DNA of 64,000 bases from JAKVBH01 sp049800955. Lineage in GTDB: Bacteria; Pseudomonadota; Alphaproteobacteria; Rhodobacterales; Rhodobacteraceae. The notes under the pieces were generated by a model. It saw only the letters and a list, made by a program, of their open reading frames with translations. It searched no databases and had not been told where the DNA came from. Every line of letters begins with the position of its first letter. Within the stretch, counting starts at the first letter, position 1. Both the position numbers and the translations under genes were made by a program. The stretch lies in contig NZ_JBNAGA010000001.1 in the NCBI RefSeq assembly GCF_049800955.1, positions 1,426,001 through 1,490,000 on the forward strand, in the 5' to 3' direction. This document shows positions 42,495-51,415 of this stretch, one piece after another.

Positions 42495-43832
42495 ATGGCC
42501 AAGGTAATGAAGATTGCCATCGTGGATGACGAACAGGACATGCGCCAGAGCATCGGACAATGGCTGGCCCTCTCCGGATATGATACCGAGACCTTTGCCA
42601 GTGCGGAGGATGCGCTGCGCGCGATTACGCCCGACTATCCGGGTATCGTGATCTCTGACATTCGCATGCCGGGCATGGATGGGATGTCTTTTCTCAAAAG
42701 GTTGATGGGCGCGGATTCCACGCTGCCGGTGATCATGATCACAGGACACGGTGATGTGCCGATGGCTGTGGAAGCGATGCGCGTGGGCGCATTTGATTTT
42801 CTGGAAAAGCCCTTCAATCCCGATGCCATGAGCCAGTTGGCCAAGAAGGCCGTGAATGCGCGCCGCCTGACCTTGGACAACCGCGCGCTGCGGCGAGAGC
42901 TTTCGGACGGTGGCCAGCTTATGAAAAAGCTGATCGGGGCAAGCCCCACCATGGAGCGTCTGCGCGAGGATATCCTCGATCTGGGGCAGGCGGACGGGCA
43001 TGTTCTGATCGAAGGCGAAACCGGGACGGGCAAGACGCTTGTCGCCCATGCGCTTCATGCCGTGGGCTCTCGGGCGGGCAAGAAGTTTGTGCTGATCTCC
43101 TGCGCGGCTTTCGAAGAACAGGCCTTGATGCAGCGGGTCTTTGGGCCGGTGCAGCCTGACGATGTGCAACTGCCCGCCGTCGAAGAGGCGCGCGGCGGGA
43201 CGCTGGTGCTCGAAGATGTCGAGGCGCTCAGCGATCAGGCCCAAGCCAAATTGCTGAATTTGATCAATGAACAGGGCAACCCGCCGGAAACGCGGATCGT
43301 CGCGATCTGCAACCTTCAGGAGCAGGACAGAACCTGCGAAGACGCGCTACGCCCTGATCTTTTCTACCGATTGGCCGCCTTGCGGATTACGGTGCCGCCT
43401 TTGCGCCAGCGTGGTGAAGATATTCTGATGCTGTTTACGCAGCTTTCAGAACAATTTGCCGAGGAATATGGCTGCGACGCGCCGGAAGTGACCGCACAGG
43501 AAGCCGCACAGCTCCTGCAGGCGCCGTGGCCCGGGAATGTGCGCCAGCTGATCAACGTCGCCGAACGCGCCGTGCTTCAATCACGCCGAGGCTCTGGAAC
43601 CATCGCATCGCTTCTTATGACCGATAATGAGGAAATGCAGCCTGTGATGACGACAGAAGGCAAGCCGCTCAAGGAATATGTGGAAGCCTTCGAGCGGATG
43701 CTGATCGACAATACGATGCGGCGCCACAAGGGCTCGATTGCCTCGGTGATGGATGAGCTACGCCTGCCGCGTCGAACGCTCAATGAGAAGATGGCAAAAT
43801 ACGGGCTGCAACGCTCCGACTATCTGGGCTAG
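42495..43832 (+). CDS. dctD: Response regulator DctD, GAFTGA-less NtrC-family activator
   Basis: The cognate regulator, 445 residues: receiver domain with D55, AAA+ domain with Walker A GETGTGKT (174-181), and a Fis-type C-terminal helix-turn-helix (GSIASVMDELRLPRRTLNEKMAKYGL). The GAFTGA loop expected between 216 and 234 is absent; the chain passes from FGPVQPDDVQLPAVEEA directly to GGTL. The Walker B is VLEDVE rather than FLDEIE. Sigma-54 engagement is therefore unlikely, as with Rhodobacter NtrC, which works with sigma-70. ATG 42495 with GGAG eight bases upstream. Confidence 0.9.
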   Translation: MAKVMKIAIVDDEQDMRQSIGQWLALSGYDTETFASAEDALRAITPDYPGIVISDIRMPGMDGMSFLKRLMGADSTLPVIMITGHGDVPMAVEAMRVGAFDFLEKPFNPDAMSQLAKKAVNARRLTLDNRALRRELSDGGQLMKKLIGASPTMERLREDILDLGQADGHVLIEGETGTGKTLVAHALHAVGSRAGKKFVLISCAAFEEQALMQRVFGPVQPDDVQLPAVEEARGGTLVLEDVEALSDQAQAKLLNLINEQGNPPETRIVAICNLQEQDRTCEDALRPDLFYRLAALRITVPPLRQRGEDILMLFTQLSEQFAEEYGCDAPEVTAQEAAQLLQAPWPGNVRQLINVAERAVLQSRRGSGTIASLLMTDNEEMQPVMTTEGKPLKEYVEAFERMLIDNTMRRHKGSIASVMDELRLPRRTLNEKMAKYGLQRSDYLG

Positions 43833-43846
43833 CGCTTTCGCACGGT

Positions 43847-43890
43847 GAGGCGCTGGCGCGCCTCGCTGTATGAGCCCGCCTTGCGGCGGG
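43847..43890 (+). terminator. Tandem GC hairpins after dctD
   Basis: GAGGCG/CGCCTC (43847-43864) and CCCGCC/GGCGGG (43875-43890) are perfect 6-bp hairpins between dctD and the convergent SDR gene. No T run follows, so termination efficiency is uncertain. Confidence 0.5.
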
Positions 43891-43954
43891 CGGTTGGGGC
43901 TCTGCCCCCGCGCCTGTGGCGCTCCCTCGGGACATTTGCCGCAAGAGGAAGAGG

Positions 43955-44659
43955 CTAGAGCCTGTAGCCTGCGTTCACATCCAGGATGTGGCCGGTGATG
44001 GATTTGGCTGCGTCCGAGATCAGGAAGCGGCAGGCGGCGGCGAGGTCGTCCACGTCGGCCAGTTTTTCCATGGCGTTCATGCCTGCGAAGAGGTCAATCA
44101 TCTCTTGCGCGCGGGGCGCGTCGGGCGGGCTGATGGCGCCGGGTGCGAGAGCGTTGACGCGGATGCCTTTGGGCCCGAGGGTCTTGGCGGCGATACGGGT
44201 CAGGGTCTCAAGCGCGGCTTTGGATGCGGAATAGCTCTGCGCGCCCATGGCGGGCAGGCGAGCATTGGTCGAGCTGATGTTCACGATTGAGCCGCCCTTT
44301 GACATATAGGGAAGCGCGGCGGCGGTGAGGGCTTGGGGCACGACCGCATTGAGATGGAAGTTGTGCAAGGCAGTTTGGGGGTCGCAGCAGTCTGCTGTGT
44401 CTGCCAGCACAGCGCCAGCATTGTTGATCAGCGCCGTGAGGGGGCCAAACTGCGCAGCCACTTGCCCGGGCAGGGCCGCTAGCACGGCATCGTCTGTCAG
44501 ATCTACCTGAAGCGCGAGGATACTGGGGCAGGCGGCCAGCAATGCGTCTGGCGGTGTTGTGAGATAGGTGATGGCGACCTGATGATCGCGGGCCAGATCC
44601 TGCGCGATGGCGCTGCCAATGCCCCGTGCGGCGCCTGTGATCAAAACGGTTTTCTGCAT
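43955..44659 (-). CDS. Short-chain dehydrogenase/reductase
   Basis: A 234-residue classical SDR with the NAD(P) motif TGAARGIG, NNAG, the catalytic Ser in ISSTNARLPAMGAQ and YSASK (Tyr-x-x-x-Lys), with PGAISPP. It is similar to FabG-type 3-oxoacyl-ACP reductases, though its adjacency to acnA and dctD gives no substrate hint. Confidence 0.88.
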   Translation of the reverse strand: MQKTVLITGAARGIGSAIAQDLARDHQVAITYLTTPPDALLAACPSILALQVDLTDDAVLAALPGQVAAQFGPLTALINNAGAVLADTADCCDPQTALHNFHLNAVVPQALTAAALPYMSKGGSIVNISSTNARLPAMGAQSYSASKAALETLTRIAAKTLGPKGIRVNALAPGAISPPDAPRAQEMIDLFAGMNAMEKLADVDDLAAACRFLISDAAKSITGHILDVNAGYRL

Positions 44660-44671
44660 TGTGCCCCCAAC

Positions 44672-44703
44672 AAAAAAGGACCGCCCGATATGGACGGTCC
44701 TCT
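44672..44703 (-). terminator. Rho-independent terminator of acnA
   Basis: In minus-strand sense AGGACCGTCC, loop of six, GGCGGTCCT (one mismatch), then six T. It lies about 25 bases beyond the acnA stop and ahead of the SDR start on the same strand. Confidence 0.88.
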
Positions 44704-44726
44704 CTTAGATTAGCGTGGCGCCAGAA

Positions 44727-47429
44727 TTATTCCGCCGCGATTGCGCTTTCGGAGGCAAGATTGCGGAGAACGTAATGCAGTACGCCGCCGTTTTCGATGT
44801 ATTCGATCTCCACAGCCGTATCGATCCGGCATATCAGCGTGATTTCCTCGGTGCGACCATCAGCGTAGGTGATCGTGCAGGGCACCTCTTGCAGCGGCTC
44901 GATTGTGTCGAGACCGGAGATTGCGACGGTTTCCTCGCCTGTGAGCCCGAGTGTTTTGCGGGTCACGCCTCCAGTAAACTCGAAGGGGATCACGCCCATG
45001 CCCACGAGGTTGGAGCGGTGAATGCGCTCAAAGCTCTCGGCGATCACTGCTTTGACGCCCAGAAGCGCGGTGCCCTTGGCGGCCCAATCGCGCGAAGAGC
45101 CTGCGCCATATTGCTCACCACCGAAGATCACCAGCGGGGTACCCGCCTCCTGATAGGCCATTGCGGCGTCAAAGATTGACGTCTGCTGACCATCGGGGCC
45201 TTTGGTGTAGCCGCCCTCGACGCCATCGAGCATTTCGTTCTTGATGCGGATATTGGCAAAGGTGCCGCGCATCATGATCTCGTGGTTGCCACGGCGCGAG
45301 CCATAGGAGTTGAACTCCCGTGGGCTGACCTGACGCTCGGTGAGGTATTGACCGGCCGGCGTGGTCTCCTTGAATGAGCCTGCAGGCGAGATGTGATCGG
45401 TGGTGATCATATCGCCCAGAAGAGCCAGAACCTTGGCGCCCTCGATATTCTCGATCTTCTTGGTGTCCATGGTGATGCCCTGGAAATAGGGTGGGTTCTG
45501 GACATAGGTCGAGGTGGGCGGCCAATCATAGGTCTTCTCAGACGTGGTCTCCACGCCTTGCCACTTCTCGTCGCCCTTGAAGACGTCGGCATATTTCTCC
45601 TGAAAGGCCTCGCGGGTCACGGTTGCCTCGACAAGCTCGGCCACTTCCTGCGACGTGGGCCAGATGTCCTTGAGGTAGACGTCTTTGCCCTCAGGCGTTT
45701 GTGCAATCGGGTCGGTCGCGAGGTTGATATCCATCGTACCGGCCAGCGCATAGGCCACCACCAGCGGCGGCGAGGCCAAGTAGTTGGCGCGTACATCAGG
45801 CGAGATGCGGCCTTCGAAGTTCCGGTTTCCCGAGAGTACTGACGTGGCCACCAGATCGCCTTCAGCAATGGCATCTGAGAGCTCTTTTTGGATCGGGCCA
45901 GAATTGCCGATGCATGTCGTGCAGCCATAACCCACGAGGTTGAAGCCGATCTTGTCGAGGTCGTCTTGCAGTTCCGCAGCCTCCAGATAGGCGGAGACAA
46001 CTTGCGAGCCCGGAGCGAGCGATGTCTTGACCCACGGCTTGCGGTTGAGCCCCAGAGCGGCGGCTTTACGCGCGACGAGACCCGCGCCGATCATCACATA
46101 GGGGTTCGACGTGTTGGTGCAGGACGTGATGGAAGCAATGACAACCTTGCCTGATTCCATCGTGTAGTCTTCGCCCGCGACAGCAACTTCCTTGCCCATG
46201 GGGCGCTTGAAGGTTTCTGCCATTTCCTTGGCGAAGGCTGTCTTCGCATCTGTGAGGGCGACGTAGTCTTGCGGGCGTTTGGGGCCGGAGATGGCGGGCA
46301 CAATGGTTCCCATGTCGAGCTCCAGCGTGTCTGTGTAGATGGGGCTATAATCTGCGCCGCGCCAGAAGCCGTTTTCCTTGGCATAAGCTTCGACCAGCGC
46401 GATGCGCGCCTCGTCGCGGCCCGTATTGCGCAGGTAGCGCAGGGTCTCGTCATCGATGGGGAAGAAACCACAGGTCGCGCCATATTCCGGTGCCATGTTG
46501 GCGATGGTCGCGCGGTCCGCCAGCGGCAGACGGTCAAGCCCTTCGCCGTAGAACTCGACGAATTTGCCAACCACGCCTTTCTCGCGCAGCATCTCGACGA
46601 CCTTGAGGACGAGGTCTGTGCCGGTGGTGCCTTCCATCATCGCGCCGGTGAGCTTGAAGCCCACGACTTCGGGGATGAGCATGGAGATCGGCTGACCCAA
46701 CATGGCGGCCTCTGCCTCGATGCCACCCACACCCCAACCCAGAACGGCGGCGCCATTGACCATGGTGGTGTGGCTGTCGGTGCCCACGAGCGTATCGGGA
46801 TAGGCCACTTCGACGCCATCCTGGTCGGTATCGGTCCAGACGGTCTGGGCGAGGTATTCGAGGTTCACCTGATGGCAGATGCCGGTGCCGGGGGGCACAA
46901 CGCGGAAATTGTTAAAGGCGCTTTGGCCCCATTTCAGGAAGGTATAGCGCTCCATATTGCGCTCATATTCCCGGTCCACATTCATCTGGAAGGCGCGCGG
47001 ATTGCCGAATTCATCGATCATGACCGAGTGGTCAATCACAAGATCCACGGGGTTGAGCGGATTGATCTTTTCGGGATCGCCGCCAAGCGCCACAATGCCA
47101 TCGCGCATGGCCGCAAGATCGACCACTGCGGGAACTCCGGTAAAGTCCTGCATCAAGACGCGCGCGGGACGATAGGCGATTTCGCGGGGGTTCTTGCCGC
47201 CCTGGGCGCCCCATTCAGCGAAGGCCTTGATATCTTCAACCGAGACGGTTTTGCCATCCTCGAAGCGTAGCATGTTTTCCAGGACAACCTTGAGTGCTGC
47301 GGGTAGGTTGGAGAAATCACCAAGACCGGCGTCTTGCGCGGCCGGAATTGAGTAATAAGCAAGCGTTGCGCCGCCTGCTTCTAGCGTGCGGCGGGTTTTG
47401 GAGGTATCTTGACCAACGGTGATGGGCAT
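44727..47429 (-). CDS. acnA: Aconitate hydratase AcnA
   Basis: A 4Fe-4S enzyme isomerising citrate and isocitrate in the TCA cycle, 900 residues. Fe-S ligand segments are ITSCTNTSNPYVM and GYGCTTCIGNSGP; other signatures are VGTDSHTTMVNG and GSSRDWAAKGT. ATG 47429 (MPITVGQDTSKTRRTLEAGG) has GGGAG five bases upstream; the longer frame to 47501 is untypical. A TTGTATAC/GTGCACAA palindrome lies 92-111 bases upstream, resembling the element before fumC. Confidence 0.96.
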   Translation of the reverse strand: MPITVGQDTSKTRRTLEAGGATLAYYSIPAAQDAGLGDFSNLPAALKVVLENMLRFEDGKTVSVEDIKAFAEWGAQGGKNPREIAYRPARVLMQDFTGVPAVVDLAAMRDGIVALGGDPEKINPLNPVDLVIDHSVMIDEFGNPRAFQMNVDREYERNMERYTFLKWGQSAFNNFRVVPPGTGICHQVNLEYLAQTVWTDTDQDGVEVAYPDTLVGTDSHTTMVNGAAVLGWGVGGIEAEAAMLGQPISMLIPEVVGFKLTGAMMEGTTGTDLVLKVVEMLREKGVVGKFVEFYGEGLDRLPLADRATIANMAPEYGATCGFFPIDDETLRYLRNTGRDEARIALVEAYAKENGFWRGADYSPIYTDTLELDMGTIVPAISGPKRPQDYVALTDAKTAFAKEMAETFKRPMGKEVAVAGEDYTMESGKVVIASITSCTNTSNPYVMIGAGLVARKAAALGLNRKPWVKTSLAPGSQVVSAYLEAAELQDDLDKIGFNLVGYGCTTCIGNSGPIQKELSDAIAEGDLVATSVLSGNRNFEGRISPDVRANYLASPPLVVAYALAGTMDINLATDPIAQTPEGKDVYLKDIWPTSQEVAELVEATVTREAFQEKYADVFKGDEKWQGVETTSEKTYDWPPTSTYVQNPPYFQGITMDTKKIENIEGAKVLALLGDMITTDHISPAGSFKETTPAGQYLTERQVSPREFNSYGSRRGNHEIMMRGTFANIRIKNEMLDGVEGGYTKGPDGQQTSIFDAAMAYQEAGTPLVIFGGEQYGAGSSRDWAAKGTALLGVKAVIAESFERIHRSNLVGMGVIPFEFTGGVTRKTLGLTGEETVAISGLDTIEPLQEVPCTITYADGRTEEITLICRIDTAVEIEYIENGGVLHYVLRNLASESAIAAE

Positions 47430-47520
47430 ATTGGCTCCCTTCTCTGATAGAGGTGGCGAGGGTTTCTCACCGCAGGCCATACGCCCGTTTTCCCCGCGCA
47501 ATCAAGGGGGGTGCGGCACT

Positions 47521-47540
47521 TTGTATACCATTGTGCACAA
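47521..47540. promoter_or_regulatory. Palindromic operator candidate upstream of acnA
   Basis: TTGTATAC and GTGCACAA around CATT form an imperfect dyad between acnA and the divergent DUF1223 gene. It shares the TTGTAT/ACAA ends with the perfect dyad in front of fumC. Ends of this type are typical of GntR-family operators, but no cognate regulator is in the window. Confidence 0.4.
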
Positions 47541-47649
47541 AAAAATGGGAAATTGGTTTCCAACCTGTTTCAACACTCTCGCAAAAGGGTGATTGGAGTT
47601 TGTGCTGTGCCCCCGCTAGGTCTGAGGATAGACTGGATCAGGAGACATT

Positions 47650-48354
47650 ATGGGACGGCTGGCTCACATCAAGCATGCCCTGTTCGTTGCAGCGATGCTG
47701 CTGGGGACTTTTGCGTCTGCGCAGGAGCGTGGGCCCGTTGTCGTGGAATTGTATACCTCGCAAGGCTGCTCTTCCTGTCCGCCGGCGGACAAGCTCCTGC
47801 ATGAGTTGGCAAAGCGAGAGGGCGTGATCGCGCTGGCGCTGCATGTCGATTATTGGGATTACATCGGCTGGAAGGACGTCTTTGCCCAGCCTGCCTTTGC
47901 CAACCGCCAGCGCGGCTATGCCCGCAAAGCCGGAAAGAGCATGATCTATACGCCGCAGATGGTGATTGATGGTGAAACACATGTCGTGGGCAACAAGCCC
48001 ATGGACGTGGCCGACGCCTTGGCAGCACATGCGGCCAAGCCCAATGCCGTTAAGGTTGCTCTGGAGCGTTCCGGCGGAAGGCTCACCATTCGTGCGGAGG
48101 GGCAAGTTTCGGGCACGGCCGAGATCCATGTTGTCGAATATCAGCCGAATGAAACAGTAGAAATCACGCGAGGTGAGAATCGCGGCAAGCGCCTGACCTA
48201 CGCAAATATCGTGCGCAGTTGGACGAAAGTGGGCACGTGGGATGGGCGCAAGGCGTTGAGTGCTTCTGCGAAGATATCAGGGAACATGCCTGTGGCTGTG
48301 CTCGTGCAATCTGCGGATCACGGAGTGGTTTTGGGATCTGCGGCTTTGCGCTGA
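47650..48354 (+). CDS. DUF1223 secreted thioredoxin-fold protein
   Basis: A 234-residue exported protein; residues 1-24 form a signal peptide (ALFVAAMLLGTFASAQE). C40-x-x-C43 in SQGCSSCPPAD is a thioredoxin-like redox pair, followed by VDYWDYIGWKDVF and YTPQMVIDG, all marks of DUF1223. GGAG precedes the ATG. A periplasmic oxidoreductase is inferred. Its 3' end overlaps the convergent acyltransferase gene by 37 bases. Confidence 0.88.
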   Translation: MGRLAHIKHALFVAAMLLGTFASAQERGPVVVELYTSQGCSSCPPADKLLHELAKREGVIALALHVDYWDYIGWKDVFAQPAFANRQRGYARKAGKSMIYTPQMVIDGETHVVGNKPMDVADALAAHAAKPNAVKVALERSGGRLTIRAEGQVSGTAEIHVVEYQPNETVEITRGENRGKRLTYANIVRSWTKVGTWDGRKALSASAKISGNMPVAVLVQSADHGVVLGSAALR

Positions 48355-49292
48355 CGGCGCGCCTGACGTTTGGGCTTCCATCGGCGATGGATCCAGAACC
48401 ATTGCCCGGGATGCTCTTCTATCCGCCTTTCGAGACGCGCGTTGAGCTCTCGCATCATGGCCTCTGGCGTGTCATGGGGCACTGGCTCTTCAAAGACGCT
48501 GCGTATTGAAACCCCATCGTCCTGCCGAATTCCGAAAAACGGGATGAGCACCGCACCCGTCTTGCGCGCGATCTCCGCGGCTGACGTGAGCGTTGGGGCC
48601 GGTTGGCCCATGAAGGGCAGCGGCAGGCCAGCACTGTCGTAGACGTCATACAATAGGACCGCGAGCCCACCGTTTTTGAGGTGCCGGAGCAATCCCATGG
48701 TGCCTTTGCGGCCCTGGCTGAAGACCGGGCCGGACAGCGCGTGCATGTTCTGCTCGTAATGCGCATTGAAATAGGGGTTCGACATGGGGCGGTAGAGGCC
48801 ACCAACCTCAAACCCATGGGCCACGAGAGTGGCACGCGGGGCTTCGTGATTTCCGAAATGGCCTGTGACGAACAGAACGGGTTTGCCCGCAGCTTGAGCA
48901 GATTTCGCGGCCTCAAAGCCCGGACCTTCGGGCGCTATTTTACGCATGCGGTCGCGCAGGCCCAGGACGTCGTAATTTTCGATGATCGTGCGGGCGGCGG
49001 TATCAATGGCGGCTTCCGCGATCCGGTTGCGCTCGCCTTCGCTCTTGTCAGGCCAGACGTGGGACAGATTGGCGCGTGCGCGCTCCCGGTATCCTGCGGG
49101 CCCCGCAATGACCCGGCGCATGATCCATGACATCGTATTGAGGCGCGCGCGCAACGGCAGAAGCGCCATGGCCGCAATAATGATCCGCAGAGCTCGATCT
49201 ACACACCAATCCTGCCAGCCTCCGCGCGGCTTATCTTCACGTTTGATCTTACCCAAGGTGCGCCCGTTACCATCGCGTTGAACCCCTGACAT
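48318..49292 (-). CDS. Lipid A biosynthesis (lauroyl/lysophospholipid) acyltransferase
   Basis: A 324-residue LpxL/HtrB-family acyltransferase with the catalytic HxxxxD-like motif replaced by the family pattern HFGNHE (TGHFGNHEAPRATLV), GLYRPMSNPYFN and, near the C-terminus, PGQWFWIHRRWKPK. It transfers fatty acyl chains to a lipid A precursor or lysolipid at the inner membrane. ATG 49292 is preferred over an upstream TTG at 49316; the start lacks a clear Shine-Dalgarno, so the choice is tentative. Confidence 0.88.
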   Translation of the reverse strand: MSGVQRDGNGRTLGKIKREDKPRGGWQDWCVDRALRIIIAAMALLPLRARLNTMSWIMRRVIAGPAGYRERARANLSHVWPDKSEGERNRIAEAAIDTAARTIIENYDVLGLRDRMRKIAPEGPGFEAAKSAQAAGKPVLFVTGHFGNHEAPRATLVAHGFEVGGLYRPMSNPYFNAHYEQNMHALSGPVFSQGRKGTMGLLRHLKNGGLAVLLYDVYDSAGLPLPFMGQPAPTLTSAAEIARKTGAVLIPFFGIRQDDGVSIRSVFEEPVPHDTPEAMMRELNARLERRIEEHPGQWFWIHRRWKPKRQARRQRKAADPKTTP

Positions 49293-49352
49293 ACGGGGCT
49301 GCGGGCGGCGAAACAAGCGCTTGCGCGGACAGGAGCATATCCGGCCGAGATA

Positions 49353-50432
49353 TTACTCGGCGTCTTCTTCCGCCAACACCAGAGCGAGGACACCATCAGC
49401 TTCCAGCCTGCGGATCACCTGAACCACGCTGTTCATGGCTGCTTCGCCTTCTTTGGCTTTGATCTTCCCGCGCCCATTCATTTCGTCCCGCATGCCTTCG
49501 GCCAAGCGCTTGGAAATATTGTCGAGCAGATGGGAAACGACATTTTCCATGCCATTCGCGTTTGCATAGGTCAGAGCGGTGATCACATCAGCCTGATCGG
49601 CTTCACGTAGGATGGTGCCCGCGTCCAGCGGCGCCACGCGCTCTGGAATGTCAGGGAACGTGAACATGAGTTTGCGCACTTCGGCGGCAAATTCTTGATC
49701 TTCCTCTTCCAGCTCAGTCAAAAGGCTTTCGCGCGTATCCGAGGGAGAGAAATTCAGAATGTCTCCGACCCGTTTGGTCGGCTCCACTTCGAAGGCCGGA
49801 ATGGGATCCTTGTCCAGCTGCGACGCAAGGCTGACGCCAATGCGATCCACGGCATCCGGAGTGACAGATTTGGTCTGTGAAACGGCATAGGTTATACGTC
49901 GGGCTTCGGGACCCGGGAGCATGGACAAAAGCTCCGCAGCCTTGCCGGTGTCGATTTTCGAGAGCAGCACGGCCGAAATTTCCGTCGCCTCGTTTGTAAC
50001 AAATTCTTTCAGGCGTTCGGGGGGCAGCTTGCGAATCCGCTCCCACGGATCGCCCGCTTGACGCACGCCCGCTTCCTTGCGCAGACGCGCAGCGGTCTGG
50101 GGGGAAATTTTACCATCGAGCGCCGACAAAGCGCCCGCCAATCCCCCTGGGAAGGCCAATCCGATTGAATCCAGCTCATTGGCAAATTCCGCCACGACAT
50201 CTGCCAATGTCGAGCGATCCACATAGCGCATTTTGCCCATTTGCTGCGTGAGGGCCAGCTGCAGATCATCTTCGAGTTGCAACAACGGCACGTCGGCGCC
50301 CTCATTTGCCAACAGGCGCACGATGATGGCCGCTTTCTGCTTCCGAGTAAGCTTCTGCGCTTTCGATTGCCCGACAGTACCCGATGCAACGGGCGCACCG
50401 GATGCCCCCATAATAGGCGTCAGATCAGTCAT
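49353..50432 (-). CDS. fliG: Flagellar motor switch protein FliG (unlinked)
   Basis: A 359-residue protein with the FliG layout: N-terminal TRKQKAAIIVRLLANEGADVPL, the middle armadillo-like domain, and the C-terminal torque-related domain (FPDIPERVAPLDAGTILREADQADVITAL...LLDNISKRLAEGMRDEM). FliG joins the MS ring to the C ring and contacts MotA. Here it is isolated, flanked by an acyltransferase and a TPR gene, with no other flagellar genes in the window. The C-terminal acidic tail is ALVLAEEDAE. Confidence 0.85.
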   Translation of the reverse strand: MTDLTPIMGASGAPVASGTVGQSKAQKLTRKQKAAIIVRLLANEGADVPLLQLEDDLQLALTQQMGKMRYVDRSTLADVVAEFANELDSIGLAFPGGLAGALSALDGKISPQTAARLRKEAGVRQAGDPWERIRKLPPERLKEFVTNEATEISAVLLSKIDTGKAAELLSMLPGPEARRITYAVSQTKSVTPDAVDRIGVSLASQLDKDPIPAFEVEPTKRVGDILNFSPSDTRESLLTELEEEDQEFAAEVRKLMFTFPDIPERVAPLDAGTILREADQADVITALTYANANGMENVVSHLLDNISKRLAEGMRDEMNGRGKIKAKEGEAAMNSVVQVIRRLEADGVLALVLAEEDAE

Positions 50433-50493
50433 CCCTGAACTCCAAGTGTTTACCCTTCGTGATCTACGTTAGAAGGGTAAACACTTGCCTAAG

Positions 50494-51024
50494 TCAGTAA
50501 CTATAACCTTTACCGGACCGGATGGCATGGGACAAGGCGGTTGCAGGCCAGGTGCCCGCACCGCCTCGGGCGCGGATTTCATGAAGTTGTTCTTGTGCGC
50601 GCGCCATTGCGCCCATCGCGACATAGGCCTGTCCCATATACGAGCGCGTTAACAAACTGTCGGGATCTTTTTGAAGGGCGGCGCCGTAAGCTGCGAGGCT
50701 TTTCTCATATTGACCGCTCCGCCCATATGTGAAGCCCCAATAGGTCAGGACCCGAACCTCTTGCTGATCGCTCATGCTCGACAGCACACGCTGCGCGGCG
50801 TCAATCTTGCCAGCGTATGCCAATTCGCGAACCGCGTCATAGCGGGTGTCGTCATCGAGACGGCTGTCTTGCGGCGCCACACAGGTGGACGTTTTGGCAT
50901 CCCAAACGAGCCCGGCGGCGCAGGTTTTTGTCGTCTGCGTTGGGGTGGGCGGTGTGCTGTCGCCGGAGCCTGCGGCCCAGAGCGCATGTGGCATCAGGCA
51001 CAGCGCGAATGCGATGTGGCGCAT
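50494..51024 (-). CDS. Secreted TPR protein with an N-terminal Cys module
   Basis: A 176-residue exported protein (signal peptide MRHIAFALCLMPHALWAAG). After a Pro/Thr linker comes CAAGLVWDAKTSTCV, a small Cys-x6-Asp-x6-Cys module, then three TPR-like helical pairs (AYAGKIDAAQRVLSSM, WGFTYGRSGQYEKSLAAYGAALQKDPDS, LTRSYMGQAYVAMGAMARAQEQLHEI). Function unknown; the small protein downstream carries the same Cys module. Confidence 0.78.
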   Translation of the reverse strand: MRHIAFALCLMPHALWAAGSGDSTPPTPTQTTKTCAAGLVWDAKTSTCVAPQDSRLDDDTRYDAVRELAYAGKIDAAQRVLSSMSDQQEVRVLTYWGFTYGRSGQYEKSLAAYGAALQKDPDSLLTRSYMGQAYVAMGAMARAQEQLHEIRARGGAGTWPATALSHAIRSGKGYSY

Positions 51025-51084
51025 AAAATCCCTCCAATGTGGGGTGTTAGATGAATCCGAGCCCTCAGCGGGGCTCGGAACCTG

Positions 51085-51249
51085 TCAGCCTGTGACTTGC
51101 TGAACACATTTGCCGGTTTGGGAATCATAGCTCATGCCATCTGCGCAGGACATGGCCATATCTTCCTTGTGCCCCGACGAGCAGCCCATTGCGAGCGCGA
51201 GCCCGGGCAACACAGTCAATGCAGCGGCAGTGAGAAAGGTCTTGATCAT
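51085..51249 (-). CDS. Small secreted Cys-module protein next to purB
   Basis: A 54-residue exported protein: signal peptide MIKTFLTAAALTVLPGLALA, then MGCSSGHKEDMAMSCADGMSYDSQTGKCVQQVTG. GGGAG seven bases before ATG 51249. The motif CADGMSYDSQTGKCV repeats that of the upstream TPR protein. Roseobacter genomes have similar short genes beside purB, which I recall as sometimes mislabelled as adenylosuccinate lyase; it has no lyase features. Function unknown. Confidence 0.75.
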   Translation of the reverse strand: MIKTFLTAAALTVLPGLALAMGCSSGHKEDMAMSCADGMSYDSQTGKCVQQVTG

Positions 51250-51415
51250 AGGGTCTCTCCCTTTCGAACGGCTCCGGAGGATACCTGAGCCTGACGCAAC
51301 GGTAGCACGCCTTTGCCATTTGTCCAAAAGGGAGATCATAAATGTCTATTTTATGAGCATGCCTCTGCTCTCAGTGCGTATCGGAGCGCCTGAACACCCA
51401 GATTAAAACGAAACA

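Noticed and set aside
46269..47270. 333-codon open frame antisense to acnA
   Set aside because: A shadow of aconitase codons without recognisable motifs.
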